Counted from the first letter of the stretch, positions 1 through 21,427 are shown. The stretch is 64,000 bases of DNA from Piscicola geometra (GCA_943735955.1 OX030957.1:10777100-10841099), one strand, 5' to 3'. Made by a program: numbers and translations. The notes: generated by a model not told the origin, from the sequence alone.

Positions 1-220
1 GTTTATAAATAAACTTTGATTAAAATAAACCTTTTCTTGATGAAAAAATATAACTTAGAAATATGTTAATTTCCAAGTTGTTGCCATCGCACATGCTTTC
101 ATTTTCAACTTTTTTCTACAGCAGGCTGTAAGTAATCCAGACCTAGAAGGTTTTTACCTAAAGAAATAAAAACTTTTTTAAAATCAATACATCAAAATTA
201 TTATAAGTATTTTTTTTCCA

Positions 221-6590
<6,370 letters not shown>

Positions 6591-8743
6591 CTTTAATAAT
6601 TTAATTTTTATATTTTAAAATAAATTAATCAAAAACTACTTCAACCCAAAAACATTAGTATGAAAAAAGTTGTGTAAATCGCGAAAGAACCAATTATAAT
6701 ATTTTTTATATTTATTAGAACAAGATTTTTTCACTTACCAAAGCTTAGCATTGCAAAGATTTTTTATGTTTTTTAATCTCTAAATTTGTTTGAAGTGATT
6801 TCTAATCTATCTTTAAAATTGTTTGAGTCCTGTGTATTTACATAGAAAGTGACGTAAAAATACTAAATTATTTATCTTGAATGCATACTTAATAGTTTTA
6901 CAAGAATATATTTTATCATACAATTTTGATGGGTATGCCTTAATTTGAAATTAATTAGGAGAACGGATTAATTATTGATGAATCTGAGCAATGTAATGAC
7001 ATTTATAGTGACAATACAGAAGTACCGGTGAGTAATACTGCATCATTTGTACGATTCTGGCGCTGTTTCTGCTACTCTTTGGTAAAGATCAAACAGGCGA
7101 TTTAGACTAGTTTTTTTCATTAAGTTTTCGCATAAAATTGAATCTTACAATTTCCATTTAATAGTAAACACAACCAATCAAATCAATCAATCAATCAAAT
7201 AAATTTCTATAGGTTCTTTCCTCAAACTCAAATATTTTTTTACTGCATTAATTGCTTCAACATCAAGTTTAATTTGGGAAAACCATCAAAAATATTGTTT
7301 TGTTTGAACTAAAATTGTTTTTAAAGTAGTAAAAAGCATCCTAAACTTTAAAAGTTTGTCATCGTTTAGGTTTTTTGCGCTGGTTACTTTGAAATTTTTT
7401 TCACACAAATTTCTCGCTTTATAATTCTATTCGGCACAAATGAGCAATCCTTTAAAATATACCAGCCACGTTTAGGCTTATTGATTTGACAGAAAAACTA
7501 CAGAAAGGTGGATCCGAGTTTTCAAAAACGTGAAACTATAAAAAAATCAAAATAATTTTTTGGTTTAGGAATAGAAAAAAAGCTGCAATGGTATTTCGTT
7601 AGTAAATAATGAATGAATTTAATGTCCTAGAAAAAAACTTTCCATAACAGTAAAGGTCGACAAAAAAAAGTGAATTTTTTTTTAGTTATTTCTTTTCATA
7701 GTGCTTACGTTGTTCAATCGTGTTCCATCTCGTCTCAAAAGCTACTAGGCGAATGTAGGAATTGAACCCTCGATATTTAGATGTAAGCATCAGTAAATAT
7801 TTATGGATTTAAAAGGTTTTTTACTTTCAATAAATTTCATAAATAAAATTCAAGTAACTGTAAACAAAAATTAATAGGTTCAAATTATTAAAATAACAAT
7901 TAAAAAATATTACACTACATTTGTTCTGAGGTGTTTACAGTAATCAAAAATAGTCATATCCCAGGGCTAAGTAGTCAGGCCGTTTGAATGTTTTATACTT
8001 TCAGCGTGTATCCATAAATACATCGAATTACATGACAACCCTTACTTGAAATATTATACTCGATATTAAATAAGCAATTTATCTTTTTTCAAATATATGA
8101 ATTTTTAAAATGGTTTACAGCCTGATGAATGAATAGTCTTGAAAATGATTCGTGAAAAGTTTCATTAAATTTGAAATCTCACATTAAAATTGTCAGTTTT
8201 CATTTTAAAATAATATTCTCACTTTCTAATTTATTAAAACATTCTGTCACTTTGTAATGAATTTGTAAAATATTATTTATGACTATAAAATTTTTATTAT
8301 TATTTTAAAATTAGATTCTAAATGCTGAAAATTCATTTTTAATTCAAAATTTGCAAAAAAACATTAAATTGTAGAGGTCAAAATGTTTCAGAATATAAAA
8401 ATAACAAAATAATCTAGCGCATGAGTGTTTTGTGAAAAAAGAAATCTCGCGTGGCACATCTCGTAAGCCATATTAATCTTGGGACGAAGATGAATTAATT
8501 AATCCTGTACATAAGTGAATTCTTTTGGGTACAAAATTGTGAATACCTTCTCGTTATTTCTGGCGTTATGCTGATGAGAAGAGTGGTGATGGAATTAGTA
8601 TGAATGCTTCTCTCAAACTACTCTCTTGTGGAATGTCGCCTGCTTAATTCATTAAATTATATATAAAAATATTTTAATATAGGTTCTTTTTATTTTAGAA
8701 GCTGTAGCATAATAATAAAAGTTTAAACTATTTATAATGTTGA
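6591..8743. other. AT-rich non-coding block upstream of the PGK-like gene
   Basis: Presumably holds the promoter and first exon of the PGK-like gene, but neither could be recognised. Otherwise only homopolymer and AT-rich sequence is seen. Confidence 0.5.
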
Positions 8744-9180
<437 letters not shown>

Positions 9181-9671
9181 TATATTAGACAAAAATGCCT
9201 AGATTTACACTAGATGAACCCTTGAGATTATTTTGTAAATATAAAAATAAATTAATATACTTCGAGCATGTTTTCATATAGCTATGATTACAGAAAGAAG
9301 CGAGTATTTGAAACCACTCTTTTCTGATTGATACGTTCTTTAGTTTGGAGACGGTGCAATGTGGTTCAAGTGGATGCAGGAGTGACTGAGTGCTTGCAGA
9401 AATGTTGTGAAAGATTGTCAAGAGATTGATCGATCGAAAAAATATCGTTTGAAAACACATATTTTGAAATCCATTATTTTTATTAATTGAATGATAGTTG
9501 GCTGCTGAGAAATTTCCATAGAGGCTGAAGAAATTGAATAGATTATTATTTAAAAACTCAAATTTAAATATTTATCTTAATGGCGACATAACCCTTTTCT
9601 TAAATGAGATCGTTTCAAATAGCAAGATATTTTAACTGTAATTAAATAAAAATAATTATAAATAATAATAA

Positions 9672-9855
9672 TAATGCCTATTTATAATGCTCCAAGGCAC
9701 GCAACTGAGGCGCCACTCACACGACATAAGTCGTGAAACACCGCATCATATACACTATGTATATGATAGCTCACGGTTGGCTGAACAGGCATTCGAACTG
9801 GTGACCTTTAAGTTGCAGGTTCAACGACTTCACCATCCTAGCCAACCCGCTAGCC
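9672..9855 (-). repeat. tRNA-derived SINE, copy 2
   Basis: On the minus strand the head GGTTGGCTAGGATGGTGAAG and B-box-like AGTTCGAATGCC are followed by the same body as copy 1: the palindromes ATCATATACAC/TGTATATGAT and CACGACTTATGTCGTG, the GGCGCCTCAGTTGCGTG stretch and a tail of ATT repeats. The close match over about 165 bases suggests recent activity of the family. Confidence 0.85.
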
Positions 9856-9934
9856 AAATTAACCAATAAAAAAGGTTAAATAAAATCATACTTCATAATT
9901 TGAAAAAAAGTTTTTTCTTTTCTTTTTTGAAATG

Positions 9935-10808
9935 TTGAAAAACTGTTGAGCAGGAGATGACAAATAGGGGAGACCGGGGCAAGATGACCTAGTAACGATT
10001 TATTTCATTTATAAGGATAACAAACTTTTTTTGCATAAACTGTTATAGAATTCATTTGTTGTAATAAATTTATAAACATTGAGAAATGTTTGACAAGATG
10101 ACTGCTTAGTCACAAATTTTCGTTTTTATTGTAATGTATAAAGACAACTAATTGACAACTATTTATGTTAATAGCTAGTATTTTAAATGAACTACTAATA
10201 AATATTTTTTCAAACGAATTATGTTACCTATATCTGGAGTAGAGCTTATTTAAACGTGCATAAAAGTTAAAACGTGACCGCGGAAAACAATCAAAGCTTC
10301 ACAAATAAAACAAAAATAGTGATTTCAGCTTTTTCATACAAGTATTTAATGAAATAGAGGTAAGAGAGCCAGTAGTGTTCGTTTCATGCTTTTAACTAGT
10401 GAAAAACTCCAAATATAAGACATTCGTCATCTTGCCCGGCTCGTCATCTTGCTACGGTCTCCCCTACTTTCTCGGAAGTTTCGCTTTTTCATGTTGTTGC
10501 AAGCAAACAAAAAAACAATTTTTTAAGCCTACTTGTGATTTCGTTCTAGAACGTTAAATTATTAAATTAGTCATCATTGAAGTATCTACATCATCAGAAT
10601 CTGAAGTTACATATGGTTTTAGTCTCTAGTTTGGTGAAGGATGTATATTTTTGGAGATTTAATTTGGATAATTTTAGATGCATGAAAATTTTTGAATGCG
10701 TTATTTTTTTTAAATGCATTGAAATTTTTAACGGCTTTAAAATTTTTAGGGGGCGTTAATTTATCAACGTGTTAAGCGATAGTTAACTTATATTAAAGCA
10801 CAGCTCTA
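9935..10808 (-). mobile_element. hAT transposon relic, copy 1, interrupted by a MITE
   Basis: Matches the relic at 35270-36014 on both sides of the MITE at 9967-10464: GCAGGAGATGACAA on the left, and the CATGTTGTTGC, AGAATCTGAAGTTACATAT and AGCACAGCTCTA segments on the right. It ends at 10808 with the CTCTA type of hAT terminus. The left terminus was not found. The transposase frame is broken. Confidence 0.7.
9967..10464. mobile_element. Tc1/mariner-type MITE with GGGGAGACC ends, copy 1
   Basis: Left end GGGGAGACCGGGGCAAGATG and right end CATCTTGCTACGGTCTCCCC are near-perfect inverted repeats, flanked by TA on both sides (9965-9966 and 10465-10466). The 498-base interior shares GACCGCGGAAAACAATCAAAGC with copy 2 in the opposite orientation. 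TA duplication points to Tc1/mariner-type mobilisation. It is non-coding and therefore non-autonomous. Confidence 0.9.
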
Positions 10809-12880
10809 CTTAAAAACCCTTACTATCTATTCAGTTACGAGAATTAATAAAATAAAAAATCAAATGATTATCCTTGATATTTAAAAAAATGCATAAGGGC
10901 ATCGAGTTGTTTGAGCATTGCTGGTTTGGAAGCATTTGGATAAGCGTGATCACTTTGTCTTCATCAATGTCACAATAAATTCACAACTTCTATGAAATAT
11001 AAAGTAGTATTCATATAATCTTTTTAAATATGTTGATGTTGATGAATATTTTCATAATTTCTCATTTGTGAAAAAAATTATATAAATAATTTTTTCTACT
11101 TTTTTTTTAAAGTTTGAAACATTTCAGCATTTTGATCTTTTTATGTAAGGATGGAAATTTTTTTATCAAAAGCTTTTAGCCAATTCATCAGAAAAAGTTT
11201 GTTTCATTTAAGTATTTCAACGTTTTGATGGTGGCCTTAGATCTTTCACTTAATTGTTTTAGAAGAATTTAAATTACCATTTCTATTCTTGATACTTTTA
11301 AATTTGGCGATATACAATTCTTCATTTGACCTATTTCTTTGAATATGCAGTAAGGGCGAAACCTTTTCAATTTTTGCCGACAGAAATTAAAAATAAACCC
11401 CAATGGCGAATTTGATTTCGTTGGCCCATCAAGCCGAGGGTAAATTTTTATATATATAAATTTGTTTATTGAAAAATATTTAATCTATTCGCAGTTTTTA
11501 AAAATAAACTCATTTTAAATGATCTAATTCTGTGTTTTTTAATAGTTTAATTCAAAAAGTTTTAGAAACGAACAGAAAGAGGGCTTAGCTGTAACCACAG
11601 TTGTGGATTTGACAGAAAGAGAAAACATGGGGAGTAATTAAATTAGAGTGCCAACTGTTAGGGTTAATGTGGAGGATAAAGAACTGAATTTTTGTTAAAT
11701 AAGAGTTTTTGAAATACCATCGATAAACAAATTCAACACAAACTTTCTATTTTTAATGTTCATTAAATTATTTTCTGGAAAAAAATCACATTAGTTTTTT
11801 TCTCTATATTGAAAAATGTTTAATAAATCTAAATAGTTCAAATTTTGAATTAAACAAAAAACTGTCATTTTCAACACAAAAAGTTTAGGCTGATGAATAT
11901 CTCAATTAGTCGTTTATTTTTTTACATCCGTCAGAGTGGTTGATTTTTTTTCTATGAATTTGTATGCATTAAAATGAATTTAAAAATAAATTGTAAAAAA
12001 AACTTTTTCACAAAATTCAGCTTATCAAAAAGCGACTTTTAAAACTCTACACAACTCTTTGACAGCACCTATCAGACTACTTCTCAAGGGAAGCAAGGTT
12101 TGAAGATGAATCTTTATTTTTCAATCAAATCTCGGAATTGAAATAATATCCCAAAAACCAACAAAAAAGGTTTAAATAGTTGAAATGTTTATTTCAATTT
12201 GTAATTCATATAAAATTTGTGTATAATTATATTTAATTTTTCAAAGTTAAAAAATAATTTGAATTTTGAAAAGATAAAATTTTAAATAAAATGTATAGAT
12301 GGATTTTCATAAATTAAATAGGATGATTCAAAGTAAGTTATCGTGATATTTTATAATTAGTGTTTTTCGCTTCTTTCTATAAACTAGCTTTTTTTTCTTT
12401 AAACAAAACTTAGCTTTCTTTCTTTTACTCTAGTTAAGTTTTAACTGCTTTTTTTGCTCTATGGTATTTAATTCTGTTGGTTCTCTGATGCCTCGAAAAG
12501 AATCTTTAGCTTTCTTATGACTGATTGCCACAATTAAATTATGTCAAACTCATTTTTCAAATTTTTAACGGAGGTTTTCTTAAATAAGAAATTGAATTAT
12601 AATTAGGATGAACAAAATTAAATTTGAAATTTTTATAAATAGTTTTTTAATTGTTTATATTCTTGAGAACTAAAAAGCTCAAATTTTTTTAAAATTTCAT
12701 TTTTGAAGATTTCAACAACATTATATGTTAAATGTAGATCAACTTTCATTTTTACATCTTTGACTCTCATTGATAGTGACATCAAATGAATTTTATTTTA
12801 AAACAATACGATGCAGTTTGTTGAAATTTTTAAACCGTTTTAAGAATGACAATATTTAACAAATGTTGGTTGATTATATT
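10809..12880. other. AT-rich non-coding block
   Basis: No coding potential, RNA gene or structured repeat recognised. Confidence 0.5.
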
Positions 12881-13107
12881 CACAGCCTGACAGACGCAGG
12901 CCATGTTACAATGGTTCTAGGAACCATGGTTCTTATGCGCCAGAGACGCCACTCCACACGACGTACACATCTTTCAATGCATACGTCGCAAACACCGAAT
13001 CATATACACTAGGTATATGATAGTTCACGGTTGCTCATCAAGGATTCGAACAGGCAACCTTCAAAACGCAAGTTCGACATCTACCATCTAAGCCATCTCC
13101 GCTTTCC
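12881..13107 (-). repeat. tRNA-derived SINE, copy 3 (variant body)
   Basis: The minus-strand tRNA-like head (GCGGAGATGGCTTAGATGGT) and degenerate B-box (TTCGAATCC) are followed by the conserved palindrome ATCATATACACTAGGTATAT. The body has a CGACGTA...TACGTCG stem instead of CACGACTTATGTCGTG, and ends CCTGCGTCTGTCAGGCTGTG. A partly self-complementary insert with a GGTTCTAGGAACC core sits near 12916. Confidence 0.8.
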
Positions 13108-13400
13108 AAAATATTATATCTGCCTATCTTACCATTATGTTTAGACACCATTATTTGTATTAAAAAAAGTTATTGTTTTTTGAGCCCATAGTTCAGACAT
13201 GAACTGTAAAAATTAGATCTTTTATTGTGTTAACTATGGCAAACAATAATAATACTCGTATAGAATTTCAATAAGATGAGGAGTAATTTAGTTTGACTAA
13301 GAATTGAAAGACTAATAAACAATACACTTCAATATTTATCAATTAAGAATTTTTTTATTAGTTGAAAAATACCTATATTTTCGTAAATTAAAATTTTTAT

Positions 13401-14728
<1,328 letters not shown>

Positions 14729-14789
14729 CGCGCTCGTGCATACATACATATATACATACGTGTCTGATAATAGTCTGATAATAAGTCAA

Positions 14790-17394
14790 ATGTTTAAATT
14801 ACAATTTTTGTGACATACAATATGATTTTATCCTTGGCAACTAAGCATTCCATCTTGGGAACCCAGTTGCTCAAGATGAAATTTTTGTGTGTCCATGTTC
14901 GAGGTAAATAAACTCTTTATTTTTCTTTATTTTTTATGTTAAAGTTGATATAGTTAGACAAAGAGTCATTATAATGGCTGAGTAAATTTTAATTTACGTT
15001 ATTGGTTATGCAATTGAGCCATGAGGCTACTTGTAAAAATCGTTCCATCTTGTGCAACCTCCCTATATATATTTTTTTAAGCAAGTGCAAAACAATATTT
15101 TCGTTTTGCACAGCGACACTAAGAGCCATCGCCACTTACCTCCCTCCGCTTACCATACAGCTTCCATTATTTTTACTTTGCTACATTTATTTTAATGAGT
15201 ATCAATGTATAAATGTAAATATCAATGTTTTTTGGTGCGCTTATTGCTTGCTGGCTTCATTATAAAATTCATTGTTATTCAAACTTAAACAAAAACTTTT
15301 ATTTCACAGCACGAGTTGGGTGAATATGAGAAATGACTCAAATACGTGCAAGGTCACAGGGCTCAACAAACTTCAATGTGACTGTAAATAAAGACTTAAA
15401 ATTTAAGTTTTAAAAATTCAATAAGTGTTGTAAATATATTTAGTTTAAATGTGATAATTTTTAATAATTAATTATTCACACTTGAAAACTTCCATTATTC
15501 TATCGCAAACACAAATTATTAATTTCCAGTTTTTGCACTCACACTGTAACCAAGACCATTCATCAAATGGCCACCAATCTATCACACTCTCATTTCTTCA
15601 TCAAATATTCTGTCAGGCCACCTAGTCATTTCTCTGTGTTCGTCATCGCTCAAGGGCCATCACTTAATCAATTTGGGTCTTCCCAATGTGCCAGTTGAAG
15701 CATTCCATTATTCCGCCATCTTGCCCATGCTTTGTCCCCCATCAGTCAGAACATCAATCCGTGAAGTACTTTTTGAATTTATCTACTTCTTATAGCATTT
15801 TAGTATTTACCTTCACGTTTCTTTGCTTCTATTCACACTCTTGCTCAACTATATTCAGTGATATTTTAGTAACTCAGATTAAAACCGAAACTGTACACAG
15901 TTTTATTGAATCTTTAAAAAAATTATTGTTTTTTTTACAAAACTAAAATGATATAAAAATAGAAATGATAGATCTTCAAATCAACTGAAACTGAAAAAAG
16001 AGTGGAAAAAATAAAAATTATTTGTTTGCAGCTTTGCATAAATTCAAATGTAATTAACAAAGCCTTAAAGCAAAAGTCACCACTTCATCTCGAACATTAT
16101 CATATATGCAATTGCAGGTGGATCACTGTTTGATGGAAGTGGAAAAACGACGAGCACACAGTGATCCTTTTGGATTAACCATCTCACAACATATTCCTGT
16201 CTCGTAGATATGGTTCTTGATATTCTACGGCACCAGCTTCACAAGATTATACAGAGAAAATTTTTTATGCATGTGGTATGCTTTTTTAAACTTGACGAAA
16301 CAGAATGACAAAATCTTTTGAAATGAGAGTTAGAAAAAAACAAAATAGAAAAAAGCTTCGAAAAAGATTGTAAGTATTGCTTTATATTATTCTCTTGTTA
16401 ATATATAATAGATTGTATATAATATATTTTAAAATTTAATAGAATGTATACCCATTTTCTTGACTGAAACTGATAGAATTCGAAACTGAAACAATGGAAT
16501 AAAAACTGAAAAATAGGCCGAAAGTATATAGAAACTAAAAAATTAACCGAAAGAAATAGGAAACTGAATAAAAACTAAAAAGTATATGATTTAACAACTG
16601 GAATATCACTGACAATTGCTAATATGCGGTTCAATCCAACGCTGTATCTAAACTGATTTATGAAAAATCTTAAAGAATAAAATGTTGATTAACACATTGA
16701 TTTCATCTGCTTTAATCTTGATAGTTTTTCTATCTTTATAAATTTGGATACTTATTATTTTGTTCAAAATAATTGAAATAACGGAACTAATGGCTTTCCA
16801 CAAAGGGGGTACTTTCGTTTGAGACTGATCAAATCATTTCAATCCATTGTACAAGCTCAGCCATGCAAGCTTGCCCGCCTTGAAGCTTTTACGGCTTTCT
16901 TTCATTGTTACCACGCAAGTGTTCTCGCCAATCAATGGTACTAGTTTCTTATGTACAACATTTTTATGGATTTCTTAGGTTACTTTTTCAATGCACTACA
17001 GCATAACGGCGAATATTATTAACGTGGCGTAAACAGACAAGCTTCAAATTTTAAGAAAAAGATCTGTTTCGAATAATTAAAATTCTAAAAATGTATTAAT
17101 TCAAAGTGGATTTGTAGGAATCAAAGTAAATCTACACTAAAGCTAGTTCAAAACATTTTAAAGATAGGAAAGCAAAACATATTTCTAAAGTCTTAATTGA
17201 ATAAGTTTCATCCCACAGATATTTTTTAAAAATTAAATTTATTTTAAAAACACAAAATCAAGATAACTTTTCAATTTGTATAATATTTTTATTGAATTGT
17301 ATACTATAAAATTTTTTTCTATAGTTCTTATAATATGAAAAAGCTTTCACACACTCAAGATGAAGTAACTCGGTAAAGAGACAAACACTTGTAA
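14790..17394. other. Non-coding block
   Basis: The stretch 15540-15780 is somewhat richer in GC and has an 86-codon open frame starting near 15686, with no recognisable product. Near 17005-17045 a short piece (TATTATTAACGTGGCGT) resembles the GTGGCGTATACCC end of the second SINE family. Nothing else is recognised. Confidence 0.4.
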
Positions 17395-17649
17395 ATGTAT
17401 TCAATCTTCTCGCGAAAGCATTCAATGCCTAAGCAAGATATTTCTGGCAGAATGGTACTGAAACAGATTTGTGACTTCGTAAACAATTACCAGTCGATTG
17501 AAGATTTCCAAGAAATAGGCGAAGAAAGAACAGACAATAAAAAAGCAAGTTTTCTAATCGATATTTTCATTGAAACATCATCTTATATTCATCATCTTAT
17601 ATTTTCTGATTCAAAACAGAAACCCCTTGTGAAAGAGTTCAAAGAATGA
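17395..17649 (+). CDS. Small hypothetical ORF, 84 codons
   Basis: ATG to TGA, with a balanced, hydrophilic composition (DISGRMVLKQICDFVNNYQS, then EDFQEIGEERTDNKKASFLI). This is less repetitive than most chance frames in this AT-rich sequence. No domain recognised. It could be an isolated exon, a relic or chance. Confidence 0.25.
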   Translation: MYSIFSRKHSMPKQDISGRMVLKQICDFVNNYQSIEDFQEIGEERTDNKKASFLIDIFIETSSYIHHLIFSDSKQKPLVKEFKE

Positions 17650-19777
17650 CTAACACCTTGGAAGTGCCATAATCAAATACCTTAATCTTAGAAAAACCAA
17701 GTATTCAAGTCTCCGACATTTAGAAGGCATAAAACAAACAAAGCAGTCTTTGTAGTCAGGCAAGCAGACACTGCATGCGCCTAATAGGCAATAAAACGTG
17801 CTTTGTGCCTTTATCTCAAATCGATGTGCGATAATTGAATGAAATGTCGTCTACGTAATTAAATCGTAGCCATAAATCAGCAAAAAAGCTTGTATTTTTA
17901 TCATTATTTTGTTTATTTTTACATTCATATTTATTTTTTTGTTTTTCATAAGTATTTCTTTTAAATTACATTTTCAGCAATTTTATTTTTGAGAATAATA
18001 AACAATAACTTTATTTTTACTTCTGTTCATTGAACAATATTTTTTGGAGATTAAACTTGAAGTTCAATAAATACAATCATTTCTACAAAGTATTTTATAA
18101 GTTTATATCTAAACATTAAATTTTAAAAAACGCGAATATTAAAAGCGTAAAGCGCGAAGTCTAATAAATAAATTTGCATACCCACCAACGTGTTGCATCG
18201 ATAATTTATCACTCATTCTGTTTGGTTTTTCTAATGAAAACAATCTTTTTGTTTTTTTAACTAGTTTTGCAATTCTTTTTTGCGGCATTTGAACTTAAGC
18301 AAATTTTTACGATTATAATTATACAAGTTATTGAATTGAAAACTCATGAAAACCGCAACAATGGTACGATTCTAGAAAAATCTCAAAATCTTTTAAAAAG
18401 GAAATTATTTTTTATCTCATCTTACATGATTAATTTATTTTTTGTTTACTTTTCTATCTACTTATGTGTTTCCATGTAAGTCTTCAAAGTTAAAATCAAA
18501 CGGTAGAAATTTAGAGAAATACGTGTGAAAACTGTGAAAATATATGTGACAAGAAAATATTTTTTTCAGACTAAATAGGAAAATATTTTTTCAGAGTAAA
18601 AGAAAATATTTTTTTCAGAGTGTCTACCCAGACATTAAGTAGATGGGGCATTGTGGTTAATAACCACTAGCTAGGTGGTTCAAGGATTCATAAGAACGAC
18701 ATTTGCCTCTTCATCTTCTTTATCATTTCGTTAACATTACCACCGGAATATTCATTCTATATATCATCATCAAGTATTTAAATTATCAGCATTATCAACA
18801 TCATCTTCATTAGCTTTATTTTCATCAACATCATTATAAACATTTCATCAACATTATTTAAAAAATGTTTTAACTCTTACTATCAGTAGTTATTGCAGTC
18901 TCACAGCTAAAGTCACAGTTCTGATATCTTTATCATTACTTTCTTATTGCAATTATTCTTCTTTTTTGAACAATCGAGTGCAAGCAGAACTTCCATTCAG
19001 ATACCACCCAGAGGTTTTAACACTGACTTTTGTCTAGCAAGAGCGGTTTGTGGAAGAATCATTGCCGTTCTTATGGCATGATTAAGTTAGAGTGAAATAA
19101 AAATATTCGTTTTTATGTAGGTACAAAGTTAGTCATCCTCATGCATTCTATCAATGCATTCTATCAGATGTCTTGTTAAATTTAATAACTCACTCTTCTT
19201 TAAAGACCAATTTGAATAAATAAATAATCTAAAACCATTGCATCCCACCAAAAGCTTACAGCGAGTATACTGTCAGCCGATGTCTGCAAGCCATCATTTA
19301 TACGTCAGACGCCTGTTTCAGAGTTTTCATGATGTAATAAACAAAAGAAAATTAAAATTCAGTAACAAGAAGGTTCTAGGTGAAAAAATGTAATGTAAGA
19401 GTTTCCTTCAGTCAGATCAATAGCAATAGAAAAATTGCATATTTTTGGAGCATGTATGAAATTGAAAGTGAAACTACAGGCATTCGTCTATTTTTTTACA
19501 ACTAAAACTTTTTTTATTTATTTGTAACAACTATTAGCCAGTTTTTATAGCCTCCGTATCCCGCTTGACAACAGAATAATACGCGAAATTAATACGAAGA
19601 GCTTGGTTTTTATTAAATAAGAGTACATATTGAAATATCTCACATGAAATCTCGTGCATCACCAAAGACTGCTTTTTCATATTGGCTCATGATGTTTGTT
19701 TTGTCATGAAAAAGCAACATAAAATCTCAACAAACGTGCGTTCAAAATTTATCATGCCTAACTTGAAGCCTCTCATA
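17650..19777. other. AT-rich non-coding block
   Basis: Holds three direct copies of AAAATATTTTTTTCAGA-like sequence at 18555-18620 and a run of ATCATC/AACATCATT motifs at 18720-18860. No gene recognised. Confidence 0.4.
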
Positions 19778-20130
19778 TAGGGGCGGCGATCTGCTGCAAA
19801 TCCTGGGGGGTCCTAACCAGCATGGATGATCCTGGGGGGATCCTGGACTCAAGACTTCTTCTCATCCCACTTAAAAAAACCTTTTAAACTTCTTTTTTGA
19901 TACTAATATTTAAGTAAGCAAAGAATAGCTTGGTTTTAGACAGCTATTACTACAACTACACATACTTACTATTTAAAAATTCTGTTTTATGCCATGGTTG
20001 ACGATTATGCTCGTATCAAAACAAGAATTAATTTTTTTAATAAATTTAAATAGTGGGGGGGATCCACATTAAGGCGGACCCCTTCACTGCCAAAAAGTGG
20101 GAGGGTCCGGACCCCAAGATCGCCGCCCAT
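19778..20130. mobile_element. GC-rich-ended MITE (GGGCGGCGATCT termini)
   Basis: Inverted ends GGGGCGGCGATCT (from 19780) and AGATCGCCGCCC (to 20129) enclose about 350 bases whose subterminal parts are rich in GGGGGTCC/GGACCCC, against an AT-rich middle. Flanks CCTCTCA and GCTCTCA suggest a 7-8 bp imperfect target duplication, as for hAT elements. No coding capacity. Confidence 0.75.
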
Positions 20131-21233
20131 GCTCTCAAAGCATCATAATATGAGATTTTACTTATATTGAGAAACAATGTTGTCTTAAGCACTGAAAACC
20201 CTTTCAACAGATTTTTTCGATCCTGAATTACAAAATACTTTGCTGGCCACTTTTGCTAGAAGCTGCAATACCTTTGACTGGTTTTCCTCTACACAAGGAT
20301 ATCAGTATTGCTTCTTGTCTAGCTCTAGGCATTAATAGTTACGAATCTAAGTCTTTTTAAAGTTTAAATTTAATCATTCGATCAAAATTTCTGGAAAATA
20401 AATTTTCAAAAAAAATTATTTTTAATTAACGGAAATTAAAAAGAAAATTCATCTGTTAAAGAATTTAATATCGTTAATTTTAATCCGTTTATATTTTTTT
20501 ACGAAAACGAACGGTAACGAACCAAAATTCACAAACTGAAAATTTAAACGCCCATACATTTTGATGTACAGACACTCTGAAATCATCAAACTTTGTAACA
20601 ATATGACTTTTGAGATCTTGTGAGACCTGGTCCAGATTGATCACTTTTGTTTTCAGTTATAGCTAATAGTTTACCAAAAGAATTATTTAAACTGATTGTT
20701 TACTTTTTACAAAAAATAGATTTTAAATACTTTTGATAAAAATTTAAAGTAACAGAGAAAAGCTCTCTTTATTACTGTTATAACATTTATTCATTTTTTA
20801 ATAATTTATTTGTATAATTTGAATTTTATTAAATTTTATATTTATTTATAAATTCAATCAATATTTATACTAATTGGGTTTGTTTTATCTATTTAAAATG
20901 TATCAAAGTAGTATAGAATATATTTTCAAAATTATTTATAAAAAGCTGAGTTTTTTTCTATTTATTTTATAGTTTATAATAATTAAAAATATATTAGAAA
21001 TTTTTTATTTTTTTATACTTTGTATAACATAAATAAGAAGGGTTTCTCTCCAAGAGGACTTTTCACCCACCTCCCTTAGATTACCTAACAATAGGATCAA
21101 CGCTCACTTCACTTGGAAGTTCATGAATATGGAATTCAAAATAATTTTTTAACTTAACATAATTTGAACATTTTTAATGAAAAAGCATAGTTTCATTAAT
21201 TTTTTACATTTTATTTTTTATGGTCTTTATTAT
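20131..21233. other. AT-rich non-coding block
   Basis: Around 20440-20570 motifs TTAACGG, CGTTAAT and ACGGTAACG next to AACGCCCATAC look like a decayed hAT terminus related to the MITE at 5022. Otherwise nothing. Confidence 0.4.
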
Positions 21234-21427
21234 TCACAGCCTGACAGACGCAGGCCATATTACAATGGCGCCACTCCACACGACGTACACATCTCTCAAA
21301 GCATACGTCGCAAACACCGCATCATATACACTAGGTATATGATAGTTCACGGCTGCTTGTCAGGGATTCGAACTGGCGACCTTTAAGTTGCAAGTCCGAC
21401 GTCTACCATCTAAACCATCCCCGCTCC
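21234..21427 (-). repeat. tRNA-derived SINE, copy 4 (variant body)
   Basis: Same family and same variant body as copy 3: CACAGCCTGACAGACGCAGG at the far end, the CGACGTA/TACGTCG stem, ATCATATACACTAGGTATAT, a B-box-like TTCGAATCC and the CTTAAAGGTCGCC segment, in the minus orientation. A 69-codon open frame on the plus strand here is incidental. Confidence 0.82.

Noticed and set aside
21177..21386. 69-codon plus-strand ORF
   Set aside because: It lies across SINE copy 4, in the orientation opposite to the element, with no coding signature.
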